DNA of 64,000 nt from Sediminibacterium sp. C3 (GTDB taxonomy: Bacteria > Bacteroidota > Bacteroidia > Chitinophagales > Chitinophagaceae). The translations under genes were made by a program, and so were the position numbers. The notes below the pieces were generated by a model. That model was not told where the DNA came from. It worked only from the letters and a program-made list of their open reading frames with translations, and searched no databases. Shown here one piece after another: positions 54,481 to 62,677 of this stretch (position 1 is the stretch's first letter; every line of letters begins with the position of its first letter). The DNA is taken from the NCBI RefSeq assembly GCF_000508085.1, contig NZ_KI669560.1, positions 1,198,464 to 1,262,463 on the forward strand, read 5' to 3'.

Positions 54481-55668
54481 ATGATTCCATACGGTAAACA
54501 GACTATAGAACAAATTGATGTTGATACAGTAATTTCGGCATTACAATCTGACTATCTTACTCAAGGTCCGAAAATAAAGGAGTTTGAAGAAAAATTCGCT
54601 GAGTATGTCGGTAGTAAGTATGCTGTTGCAGTATCTAATGGTACAGCTGCCTTACATCTATGTACTTTAGCTTTAGGAGTAAAAGAAGGTGATAAAGTAA
54701 TTACAACACCAATAACATTTGCGGCATCGGCAAATTGTATTCGCTATTGTGGTGGAGAAGTTGTTTTTTCAGATATTAATCCCTCTACTCTTCTCTTAGA
54801 TATCGAAAAAGTTAGAATATTATTAGAGAACTCACCCAAAGGGTCCTATAAGGGGATAATTCCAGTTGACTTTGGAGGTAGAGTCGTTGACTTGCAACCA
54901 TTTAGAAAATTAGCTGATGAATTCAATTTGTGGATTATTGAAGATGCGTGTCATGCCCCAGGAGGTTATTCTGTAGATGAAAGTAATAATAAGATAGCAA
55001 GTGGAAGTTGTAAATATTCAGAATTGGCCATATTTTCTTTTCATCCTGTAAAGCATTTCACTAGTGGAGAAGGCGGAATGATAACTACAAATCATTTTGA
55101 TTTATATCAAAATTTATTGAAACTTCGTTCACATGGCATCACAAAGAATGAGGATGAGTTTTCAAACTCCATTGAATTTGCTTGTGGTCAGACTTCAACT
55201 AGTAATAATTATCCAGCTTGGTATATGGAAATGCAAACTTTGGGTTTCAATTATAGATTAACTGATTTTCAAGCTGCTTTAGGATTAAGTCAATTGGAAA
55301 GAGCTAACATATGGATTCAAAGAAGAAGGGAAATTGCCCTTTATTATTCTAATTCTTTCAAAGATTTACCATTTATAAGAGGACAATCTGGCACAATAGA
55401 AGGTCATGCGTATCATCTATACATTATTGAAGTTGAGGATCGATTGGGCTTATATAATTATTTAAGAGAAAATGGAATTTTAGCTCAAATTCACTACATA
55501 CCTTGTCATTTAATGCCTTATTACAAACAGTTTGGTTGGAAAGAGGGTGACATGCCAATATCCGAGAATTATTATAAACATTGTATTAGCTTACCAATTT
55601 TCCCTAGCTTAACAAATGACGAGCAAACTTTTATAATTAACTGTGTAAAAAAATATTATGGAAAGTGA
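54481..55668 (+). CDS. pseC: PseC, UDP-4-keto-6-deoxy-HexNAc 4-aminotransferase
   Basis: The 395-residue PLP enzyme of the DegT/DnrJ/EryC1 family has Lys191 in FSFHPVKHFTSGEGG, VSNGTAALHL and IIEDACHAPGG. It would place the 4-amino group on the PseB product. The PseC assignment is supported by its position after pseB (9 bp gap) and the conserved HPVKHFTSGEGG form. It overlaps the next gene by 11 bases. Confidence 0.93.
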   Translation: MIPYGKQTIEQIDVDTVISALQSDYLTQGPKIKEFEEKFAEYVGSKYAVAVSNGTAALHLCTLALGVKEGDKVITTPITFAASANCIRYCGGEVVFSDINPSTLLLDIEKVRILLENSPKGSYKGIIPVDFGGRVVDLQPFRKLADEFNLWIIEDACHAPGGYSVDESNNKIASGSCKYSELAIFSFHPVKHFTSGEGGMITTNHFDLYQNLLKLRSHGITKNEDEFSNSIEFACGQTSTSNNYPAWYMEMQTLGFNYRLTDFQAALGLSQLERANIWIQRRREIALYYSNSFKDLPFIRGQSGTIEGHAYHLYIIEVEDRLGLYNYLRENGILAQIHYIPCHLMPYYKQFGWKEGDMPISENYYKHCISLPIFPSLTNDEQTFIINCVKKYYGK

Positions 55669-56329
55669 GCAAAAAAATGCCTTTTTAAAATATGAAGCTG
55701 ACAAATGGTTTTTGAGGAATAGTCAAGCTATTAAAAATTATAACTCATCAAAAGATGAAGTAATTAATATCATTAAAGAATATAATCTTGAAGTTAATTC
55801 GGTATTGGAGTTGGGATCTTCAGCTGGGTATAGGTTAAATGCAATCAAGAGCCTATTTCCAACTAAAAATTTAACAGGACTTGAACCATCAAAATTAGCA
55901 ATCGAATATGGACAAGAGAATTATCCAAGTATTCATTTCGTCCATGGAACTGCAGATAATTTAAGTTGCCTTAATGATAATTCATATGATTTAGTTATTG
56001 TTGGGTTTATTCTTTACGTTATTGATCGAAATCTTTTGTTAAAAGTTATTTCTGAAATAGATAGAGTATTGAAGGATGGAGGTGTTGTTATTCTCGTCGA
56101 TTTTTTTTCTGAAAAACCGGTCAAAAATAGTTACGAGCATATACACGATTTACAAGCCTTTTCTTTTAAACAAAATTACGATGAAATATTTACATCATCG
56201 AAATTGTATTATTTATTAGACAAATCATCCTTTAGTCATGATAATAAAATTAAAGATGTAAGTAGTGATTACCATAACAAGTACAGTATTTCTGTTTTGA
56301 AAAAAGATCTTACTGCAAGTTATAAATAA
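55658..56329 (+). CDS. Class I SAM-dependent methyltransferase
   Basis: The 223-residue protein has a Rossmann methyltransferase core: motif I VLELGSSAGYRLNAI (about 48-62), GLEPSKLAIEY, and motif IV region SYDLVIVGFILYVIDRN followed by VLKDGGVVILVDF. It probably methylates a sugar hydroxyl or amine, but the acceptor is unknown. It overlaps pseC by 11 bases and abuts the next start, so it is a fixed part of the operon. It is not a canonical Pse gene. Confidence 0.8.
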   Translation: MESEQKNAFLKYEADKWFLRNSQAIKNYNSSKDEVINIIKEYNLEVNSVLELGSSAGYRLNAIKSLFPTKNLTGLEPSKLAIEYGQENYPSIHFVHGTADNLSCLNDNSYDLVIVGFILYVIDRNLLLKVISEIDRVLKDGGVVILVDFFSEKPVKNSYEHIHDLQAFSFKQNYDEIFTSSKLYYLLDKSSFSHDNKIKDVSSDYHNKYSISVLKKDLTASYK

Positions 56330-57193
56330 ATGAAGCTGATTTTAGGAACAGCCCAAATGGGTTTAAATTACGGAGTTAATAATCGAGTTGGTAAAATTTC
56401 AAACGATGAAAGTTGTAAAATTTTAATCAAGGCAGATTCTCTTGGTATTACAATACTCGATACTGCTGAGGCTTATGGCGATGCCCATCAAGTAATTGGA
56501 TTATTTCATCGAAAACATCCCAATTGCAGGTTTAAAATAATTACCAAGATGCCTCATAGTATTGAATATAATTCGGTTCAATCGAGAGTTGAAAGTTATT
56601 TAGCATGCATTGGAGTGGATGCTCTAGAAGTATTAATGTTTCATTCGTTCGAATCATTTCTTAATAATCCCAGAGTGCTTGAAGTGTTAATTGACATGAA
56701 ATCAAAAGGCTATATTAAGAACATAGGGGTTTCTGTATATACAAATGATCATTTAGAATATTTATTGAATGAAGATGAAATATCTGTAATTCAATTACCA
56801 TTTAATTTACTTGATAATTTGAGTATCAGGGGAAGCTTAATGGAGCAATTAAAAGCAAAAGGGAAAACAATTCATTCAAGATCTGCTTTTTTGCAGGGTT
56901 TATTTTTTAAAAATACTATAGAGGAAAACAAAATAGTTTACAAGCTTCATAAGCATTTGGATTATTTGTTACAAATATCTAATCAGTTAAGTTGTTCGAT
57001 TGAGGAGTTGGCATTAAGTTATTGTATACAACAACCGAGTATAGATCATGTCATTATTGGGGTCGATTCAGTTAATCAATTGGAAGCAAATTTCAAGGCA
57101 TCTACTTATATCTTGAAGCAAGACATAAAGCAAATAATTGATAATATTAAAGTTCAAGATCGAAATTTACTTAATCCATCATTATGGTATTAA
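56330..57193 (+). CDS. Aldo/keto reductase family protein
   Basis: The 287-residue protein has the AKR catalytic tetrad Asp44 and Tyr49 (LDTAEAYG), Lys73 (ITKMP) and His105 (LMFHS), and the NADPH-binding C-terminal IIGVDSVNQLEAN. It would reduce or oxidise a sugar carbonyl/hydroxyl. Together with the SpsF-like and class III aminotransferase genes that follow, it could form an oxidise-transaminate module; this is inference. It overlaps the next gene by 10 bases. Confidence 0.87.
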   Translation: MKLILGTAQMGLNYGVNNRVGKISNDESCKILIKADSLGITILDTAEAYGDAHQVIGLFHRKHPNCRFKIITKMPHSIEYNSVQSRVESYLACIGVDALEVLMFHSFESFLNNPRVLEVLIDMKSKGYIKNIGVSVYTNDHLEYLLNEDEISVIQLPFNLLDNLSIRGSLMEQLKAKGKTIHSRSAFLQGLFFKNTIEENKIVYKLHKHLDYLLQISNQLSCSIEELALSYCIQQPSIDHVIIGVDSVNQLEANFKASTYILKQDIKQIIDNIKVQDRNLLNPSLWY

Positions 57194-57945
57194 AAACGGT
57201 TTTAGTTACACAGGCTAGAATAGGCAGTACTCGGTTACCTTGTAAAGTGCTCAAAAAAATTGGTGATAAGGAACTACTGCAAATACATTTGGACCGATTG
57301 CGAAAATGTAAAAATGTTTCTGAAATTGTAGTCGCAACTACGATGAATGAGGAAGATGATATCATATATAATAAAGCCATTGAATGGGGTTTTATCGCAT
57401 TCAGAGGGTCAGAAGCTGATGTCTTGGATAGGTTTTATCATTCTGTCAAAGAAAAAAATGCTGATTGGATAGTTAGAGTAACTGCGGACTGTCCACTAAT
57501 AGATTCAATTTTGGTTGATCAGGTAATTGAATTTGTTCAAAAAAGTAATAATGATTATGGTTCAAATGTTTTAATTGAAAACTTCCCAGACGGACAGGAT
57601 GTTGAAGTTTTTAGATTTTCAGCCTTAGAAGCAGCTTGGTTAAATGCCAAATTATTATCAGAACGCGAACATGTTACTCCATACATCAGGAATAACTCGA
57701 ATTTTACTGGTGGAAATCTGTTTAAAGCCATTAATTACCCATGCGATGTAGATTATTCAAAAATAAGAATGACTGTAGATGAGGAAAGTGATTTTTTATT
57801 AATAGAAAGACTTATTAATGACTTAGGTGTTGAGAAAACTTGGTTAGAGTATACAAATTATATTTTGGAAAATAATTTAAATCTAATAAACTCTTTCATT
57901 ATTAGAAATGAGGGTCTTTTAAAATCTATAAAAAACGATAAATGA
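57184..57945 (+). CDS. SpsF-type cytidylyltransferase family protein
   Basis: The 253-residue protein has the nucleotidyltransferase signature TQARIGSTRLPCKVLKKIG near the N-terminus and RVTADCPLID, both typical of SpsF and CMP-sugar synthetases. It may activate the nonulosonic acid with CMP, or another acidic sugar. It belongs to the SpsF branch, not to classical PseF. The usual G in RLPGKVL is replaced by C. It ends in an ATGA overlap with the aminotransferase gene. Confidence 0.85.
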   Translation: MVLKTVLVTQARIGSTRLPCKVLKKIGDKELLQIHLDRLRKCKNVSEIVVATTMNEEDDIIYNKAIEWGFIAFRGSEADVLDRFYHSVKEKNADWIVRVTADCPLIDSILVDQVIEFVQKSNNDYGSNVLIENFPDGQDVEVFRFSALEAAWLNAKLLSEREHVTPYIRNNSNFTGGNLFKAINYPCDVDYSKIRMTVDEESDFLLIERLINDLGVEKTWLEYTNYILENNLNLINSFIIRNEGLLKSIKNDK

Positions 57946-59252
57946 TGGGCAAAGGACAAGAATTATATATGAAAGCAAAAACGCTAATTCCAGGTGGAAC
58001 AATGCTTTTGTCAAAAAGACCGGAAATGTTCTTGCCGGACCAATGGCCGTCATACTTCTCCAGAGCAAAGGGCTGCTCGGTATGGGACCTAGATGGTAAC
58101 GAGCTTATAGATATGTCAATTATGGGTATTGGAACTAATACCCTGGGTTATGGAAATGAAGAGGTAGATGCAGCTGTTTTGGAAACTATAAGGAAAGGCA
58201 ACATGAGCACATTAAATTGTCCAGAGGAGGTTTATCTAGCTGAAAAATTAATTGAAATTAATCCGTGGGCTGACATGGTTCGATTTGCTAGAAGCGGAGG
58301 GGAAGCAAATTCAATTGCGATAAGAATAGCAAGGGCAGCTTCTGGTAGAGATAAAGTAGCAATTTGTGGTTATCATGGGTGGCATGATTGGTATTTATCG
58401 GCAAACCACAATGGAGGAGATGAGTTGTCAGGTCATTTATTAGTAGGTTTAAGTCCTAAAGGAGTTCCTAAAAATTTAAAGGATACAGTTTATCCATTCA
58501 ATTATAATAATTTTGAAGAGTTACTATCTATAGTTGATAGTAATGATATTGGGGTTATAAAAATGGAAGTGGTAAGAAATTTTGGTCCAGAGAACAATTT
58601 TTTGCATAAAGTAAGGCAATTAGCAACAGAGCGAAATATTGTACTTGTTTTTGATGAATGTACTTCTGGTTTTCGAGAAACATTTGGGGGTATTTACAAA
58701 AAATATGGTGTAGAACCAGACATGGCTATGTTTGGAAAAACCATTGGTAATGGGTATGCTTTAACAGCTGTTGTGGGTAAAAAATCGATTATGGAGGCTG
58801 CTCAAAATACCTTTATTAGTAGTACTTTTTGGACCGAAAGAATAGGTCCCTCAGCTGCTTTAGCAACGTTAAGAATTATGGAAGAAATTAAATCATGGGA
58901 AATAATTACTGCCATTGGGAATCGAATGAGAAAAGGTTGGCAACAATTAGCGGATGAACACGATTTAAAGATTACTATTTCAGGGATTCCGTCATTAAGT
59001 ACTTATAGTTTTAATAGTAGCAAGGCATTAGAATACAAAACATTTATATCTCAAGAAATGTTGACTAAAGGATTTTTGGCTAGTACTAGTTTTTATGCGT
59101 CAACAGCACATAATGACGATAATTTGAAATTATATTTTGAAGCATTAAATGATGTATATAAAGTAATTTCAGACTGTGAAAAAGGAAATGCAAGGATAGA
59201 AAATTTGTTGAAAGGGCCTGTGTGTCATGCGGGATTCAAGCGGTTAAATTAA
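57942..59252 (+). CDS. Class III aminotransferase, glutamate-1-semialdehyde aminomutase-like
   Basis: The 436-residue PLP enzyme shows FARSGGEANSIAIRIARA, GYHGWHDWY, Asp238 in VFDECTSGFR and Lys266 in MFGKTIGNGYAL. The fold is that of HemL, but the location inside a nonulosonate operon indicates transamination of a sugar or a sugar aldehyde, not tetrapyrrole synthesis. The role is not defined by known Pse pathways. It forms a trio with the AKR and SpsF-like genes. Confidence 0.87.
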   Translation: MMGKGQELYMKAKTLIPGGTMLLSKRPEMFLPDQWPSYFSRAKGCSVWDLDGNELIDMSIMGIGTNTLGYGNEEVDAAVLETIRKGNMSTLNCPEEVYLAEKLIEINPWADMVRFARSGGEANSIAIRIARAASGRDKVAICGYHGWHDWYLSANHNGGDELSGHLLVGLSPKGVPKNLKDTVYPFNYNNFEELLSIVDSNDIGVIKMEVVRNFGPENNFLHKVRQLATERNIVLVFDECTSGFRETFGGIYKKYGVEPDMAMFGKTIGNGYALTAVVGKKSIMEAAQNTFISSTFWTERIGPSAALATLRIMEEIKSWEIITAIGNRMRKGWQQLADEHDLKITISGIPSLSTYSFNSSKALEYKTFISQEMLTKGFLASTSFYASTAHNDDNLKLYFEALNDVYKVISDCEKGNARIENLLKGPVCHAGFKRLN

Positions 59253-59255
59253 AAT

Positions 59256-59813
59256 ATGAATTCATATTCTGCTTTAAATAAACAAATTTTTATAGATGGG
59301 ATTCATAGTATAGTACCTATTCGCAATGAGGATAGGTTTGATATTATGAAATGGCGAAATGAACAAATTTATCATTTGCGTCAGAGTGTACCACTTACAG
59401 TAGATGATCAAGAATATTATTTTTCGAATGTAATAAAAAGTCTTTTTGCACAAGAAAAACCCAATCAGATTTTATTTTCATTTTTAGAAAATGAAAAATG
59501 TATTGGTTATGGTGGGTTAGTTCATATTAATTGGATTGACAAAAACGCAGAAGTGTCTTTCGTAATGAAGACAGAACTTGAGAGTGAAAAATTTGAATAT
59601 AACTGGATAAAATTCCTGGGCTTATTGGAACAAGTTGCTTTTGCGGAATTAAGTCTACATAAGATATACACTTATGCATTTGATATTAGACCATTATTAT
59701 ATAAAGCATTAGAATTTTTGAATTTTAAAAAGGAGGCTGTTCTAATTGAACATTGTTTATATAGTGAAAAATTTATTGATGTAGTTATTCATTCCAAAAT
59801 AAATAAAAGATGA
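59256..59813 (+). CDS. GNAT-family N-acetyltransferase
   Basis: The 185-residue protein has an N-terminal MKWRNEQIYHLRQSVPLT, a pattern seen in sugar-nucleotide GNATs related to RimJ/PseH, and a central strand NQILFSFLENEKCIGYGGL. The acetyl-CoA loop is weakly conserved, so activity is less certain. It is followed by a second GNAT with an ATGA overlap. It may acylate an amino-sugar intermediate. Confidence 0.75.
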   Translation: MNSYSALNKQIFIDGIHSIVPIRNEDRFDIMKWRNEQIYHLRQSVPLTVDDQEYYFSNVIKSLFAQEKPNQILFSFLENEKCIGYGGLVHINWIDKNAEVSFVMKTELESEKFEYNWIKFLGLLEQVAFAELSLHKIYTYAFDIRPLLYKALEFLNFKKEAVLIEHCLYSEKFIDVVIHSKINKR

Positions 59814-60247
59814 ATAATCTTTATTTGAGAGATGCGGATTTTAATGATTTAAAATTATTATATAAATGGGTTAATGACGATGATGTTAGGTATAATTCAT
59901 TAAATCAAGCAATTATTACCTGGGAAAATCATAAAAAATGGTTTGAATCAAAGATAAACAACATAAGCTCTAAAATATATATATTAACCGATGGCGATAA
60001 TAATTTTGGTCAAATACGAATAGATAGAGAGTTGAATTTTTGGGTCATTGATTATTCAATAGAGAGTAAAAATAGAGGTAAGGGTTACGGCTTTTTAATT
60101 TTAGAATTGTTGATAGATAAGCATAAAAATTTTAATTTCAAAGCTTTTGTGAGGAAAGAAAATTTGTCATCAATTCGTATATTTTTAAAGTTAGGATTTA
60201 AAAAAATTGTAGGTCCATTAGACGACATAATATATTTTGAAAAATAA
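59810..60247 (+). CDS. GNAT-family N-acetyltransferase, PseH-like
   Basis: The 145-residue protein starts LYLRDADFNDLKLLYKWVND and has the acetyl-CoA loop NRGKGYGFLILELL (about residues 85-98), followed by FKAFVRKENLSSIRIFLKLGF. This closely resembles the acetyltransferase domain that is fused to PseG in some bacteria. It is a good candidate for PseH, the 4-N-acetyltransferase of pseudaminic acid synthesis. Confidence 0.8.
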   Translation: MNNLYLRDADFNDLKLLYKWVNDDDVRYNSLNQAIITWENHKKWFESKINNISSKIYILTDGDNNFGQIRIDRELNFWVIDYSIESKNRGKGYGFLILELLIDKHKNFNFKAFVRKENLSSIRIFLKLGFKKIVGPLDDIIYFEK

Positions 60248-60252
60248 CAATA

Positions 60253-60939
60253 GTGAAAAAAAATTTTATTATACTCTCTGAAAAAAAATGGCATAAAGAG
60301 TTATTTTATCGATTACAAAGGGAATTTATAAATTGTAATTGGGTATTAATAGATGAAAAATCAAACTTCAAATTTTCCGAATTAGATAATATCAAACCAG
60401 ATAAAATATTTATTCCACATTGGTCATATATAATACCTGATGAAATATTTAATAATTTCGAATGTATTGTTTTTCATATGACCGATTTGCCATTTGGAAG
60501 AGGAGGTAGTCCTCTACAAAATTTAATCGTAAGGGGTTTTAAATCTACAAAAATATCTGCAATTAAAGTACAGTCAGGTATTGATTCAGGTGATGTATAT
60601 TTGAAAAGAGATTTAAATTTAGAAGGTTCTGCGAAAGAGATATTTGAAAAATCGGCATCAATCATAGAAGATATGATTAGAGAAATTGTCCTTACCAATT
60701 GTACACCCTCCCCTCAAATAGGCCATGTAGTAGAATTTAAAAGACGAAGGCCGGAGGATAGTGACATTGCAAATCTATCGGAATTAGATAAAATATATGA
60801 CTACATTAGAATGTTAGATTGCGAAGGGTATCCTAATGCGTTTATTGAATTTTCTAATCTACGATTCGAGTTTACAGATGCAATTTTTGATACTAATAAT
60901 AATTTTATAACTGCAAATGTTAGAATTTCTAAGAAATAA
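60253..60939 (+). CDS. Formyltransferase-fold protein, probable sugar N-formyltransferase
   Basis: The 228-residue protein starts at GTG 60253. It has the folate-dependent formyltransferase segment VFHMTDLPFGRGGSPLQN with His75, and Asp111 in GIDSGDVYLKRD. The Asn normally two residues before the catalytic His is replaced (Val73). The rest of the active site pattern is kept. Formyltransferases of this type add N-formyl groups to amino sugars of surface glycans. The last 23 bases overlap the deacetylase gene. Confidence 0.78.
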   Translation: MKKNFIILSEKKWHKELFYRLQREFINCNWVLIDEKSNFKFSELDNIKPDKIFIPHWSYIIPDEIFNNFECIVFHMTDLPFGRGGSPLQNLIVRGFKSTKISAIKVQSGIDSGDVYLKRDLNLEGSAKEIFEKSASIIEDMIREIVLTNCTPSPQIGHVVEFKRRRPEDSDIANLSELDKIYDYIRMLDCEGYPNAFIEFSNLRFEFTDAIFDTNNNFITANVRISKK

Positions 60940-61627
60940 GAGAATAATGATTGTTGTGGCTCATCCTGATGATGAATTATTAGGTTTGGGAGCTACCCTT
61001 CATAAATTAATTAATGAATACAATGTTAAAACGCATGTTGTTATTTTAGGAGAAGGGATAACCTCTAGGTCACCAAAAAGAGATGTTAAGACTTGGGAAA
61101 AGGAGCTCAAAATTCATCGTGAAAATATTAATAAAGCACAATCATCTATTGGTTATCATAGTTCAAGTATTTATGATTTCCCGGATAATCGTTTTGATTC
61201 AATTGCTTTATTAGATATAATAAAAGTTATTGAAAGTGAAAAAGAAAAATTTTTACCAGATGTAATATTTACACATCACGGAGGTGATGTTAATATCGAT
61301 CATCAGAGAACCTTTGAAGCTGTAGTCACTTCTTGCAGACCTATGGTAGAAGAGAACGTTAAAACAATTATAACATTTGAAACTCCTTCTGGTACAGAGT
61401 GGAGGTCACCTACTGATCCAAGACATTTTTTACCTAATATTTTTGTCTCTGTATCAGAAAATGATTTAGATGCTAAAATCAAAGGGATGGAGAGCTATGA
61501 ATATGAACGACGGGAGTATCCTCATCCTCGTTCACCTAGAGCCCTTAAAATTCAAGCGGAAAGATGGGGAGTATCAGTTGGAGTAGATTTTGCAGAAGCT
61601 TTTTGTTTAATTAGGTCAATAAATTAA
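60917..61627 (+). CDS. PIG-L/LmbE-family zinc deacetylase
   Basis: The 236-residue protein has the zinc motif AHPDDE (His16, Asp18, Asp19) and His129 in NIDHQRTF, matching the PIG-L pattern. These enzymes remove N-acetyl groups from amino sugars. Next to a formyltransferase, it may prepare a free amine for re-acylation. An alternative ATG at 60947 would shorten the protein by ten residues. The unusually long overlap with the upstream gene indicates tight coupling. Confidence 0.88.
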   Translation: MLEFLRNKRIMIVVAHPDDELLGLGATLHKLINEYNVKTHVVILGEGITSRSPKRDVKTWEKELKIHRENINKAQSSIGYHSSSIYDFPDNRFDSIALLDIIKVIESEKEKFLPDVIFTHHGGDVNIDHQRTFEAVVTSCRPMVEENVKTIITFETPSGTEWRSPTDPRHFLPNIFVSVSENDLDAKIKGMESYEYERREYPHPRSPRALKIQAERWGVSVGVDFAEAFCLIRSIN

Positions 61628-61639
61628 TTTATCCTTTAT

Positions 61640-62677
61640 ATGACAATAGATAATATAGAAATTAGTGATAATTCCTCAGTTTTTATAATAGCTGAACTAT
61701 CTGCTAATCATAATGGCAGCTTAGAAACAGCCATTGATACGATAAAAGCAGCCAAAAGAGCTGGAGCCAATTGTATTAAGTTGCAAACTTATACCGCTGA
61801 TACCATGACAATTGATTGTGATAATGATGATTTCATTATTAAAGGTACAATTTGGGATGGTCAAAATTTACACAAATTATATCAGGAAGCATATACACCA
61901 TGGGAATGGCATGAAGAGTTAATGAAAGCAGCTAAGACGGAAGGCATAGTTTGTTTCTCTACTCCTTTTGATAAGACTGCGGTTGACTTTTTAGAAAAAT
62001 TAGACGTACCTGCTTATAAAATTGCATCTTTTGAAATTACAGATATTCCATTGATTGAATATGTAGCATCCAAAGGAAAACCAATCATTATATCTACAGG
62101 AATTGCTGAATTGGAAGATATAGAATTAGCCTTAGACGCTTGTAGAAGGATGGGAAACAATGACATCGCTTTGTTAAAGTGTACTTCAAGTTATCCTGCG
62201 CCCATTAATGAGGCAAATATGGTTATGGTAAAAGATTTAGCAGAACGATTTAATGTAATTAGTGGTTTGTCAGACCATACCATGGGAGTAACTGTTCCTG
62301 TTGTAGCTACTTGTTTTGGTGCTAAAATAATTGAAAAGCATTTCATTTTGGACAGATCAATTGGTGGTCCGGATGCTTCATTTTCTATGAATGAAGAAGA
62401 GTTCACAGCTATGGTTAAAGCGGTTCGTGAAGCTGAAAATGCTATAGGGGTAATTGATTATACTTTGACAGAAAAACAACTAAAAGGGAAAGATTTTTCA
62501 AGATCTTTATATGTGGTTGAAGATATGAATGCTGGTGATATTGTTACTGAAAAAAATGTGCGTTCGATTAGACCTGGATTTGGGTTGCACCCTAAACATT
62601 ATAACGAAATATTAGGTAAAAAAGTTTTGGAAAATATCAAAAAGGGTACCAGGTTAGATCAAAACTCAATTAGTTAA
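61640..62677 (+). CDS. pseI: PseI, pseudaminic acid synthase (NeuB family)
   Basis: The 345-residue protein condenses a 2,4-diacylamino-2,4,6-trideoxyhexose with phosphoenolpyruvate. It has the NeuB TIM barrel (IAELSANHNGSLETA, CIKLQTYTADTM, CTSSYPAP, GLSDHTMG, EKHFILDR) and a C-terminal SAF antifreeze-like domain (RSLYVVEDMNAGDIVTEKNV). The stretch IWDGQNLHKLYQEAYTPWEW distinguishes PseI from NeuB and LegI. Its stop overlaps the next start as TAATG. Confidence 0.94.
   Translation: MTIDNIEISDNSSVFIIAELSANHNGSLETAIDTIKAAKRAGANCIKLQTYTADTMTIDCDNDDFIIKGTIWDGQNLHKLYQEAYTPWEWHEELMKAAKTEGIVCFSTPFDKTAVDFLEKLDVPAYKIASFEITDIPLIEYVASKGKPIIISTGIAELEDIELALDACRRMGNNDIALLKCTSSYPAPINEANMVMVKDLAERFNVISGLSDHTMGVTVPVVATCFGAKIIEKHFILDRSIGGPDASFSMNEEEFTAMVKAVREAENAIGVIDYTLTEKQLKGKDFSRSLYVVEDMNAGDIVTEKNVRSIRPGFGLHPKHYNEILGKKVLENIKKGTRLDQNSIS

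Noticed and set aside
57942..59252. HemL for tetrapyrrole synthesis
   Set aside because: The fold matches, but overlap with sugar-nucleotide genes and absence of other heme genes point to a sugar aminotransferase.
61640..62677. NeuB (Neu5Ac) or LegI (legionaminic acid) synthase
   Set aside because: The IWDGQNLHKLYQEAYTPWEW stretch and linkage to PseB/PseC fit PseI better.
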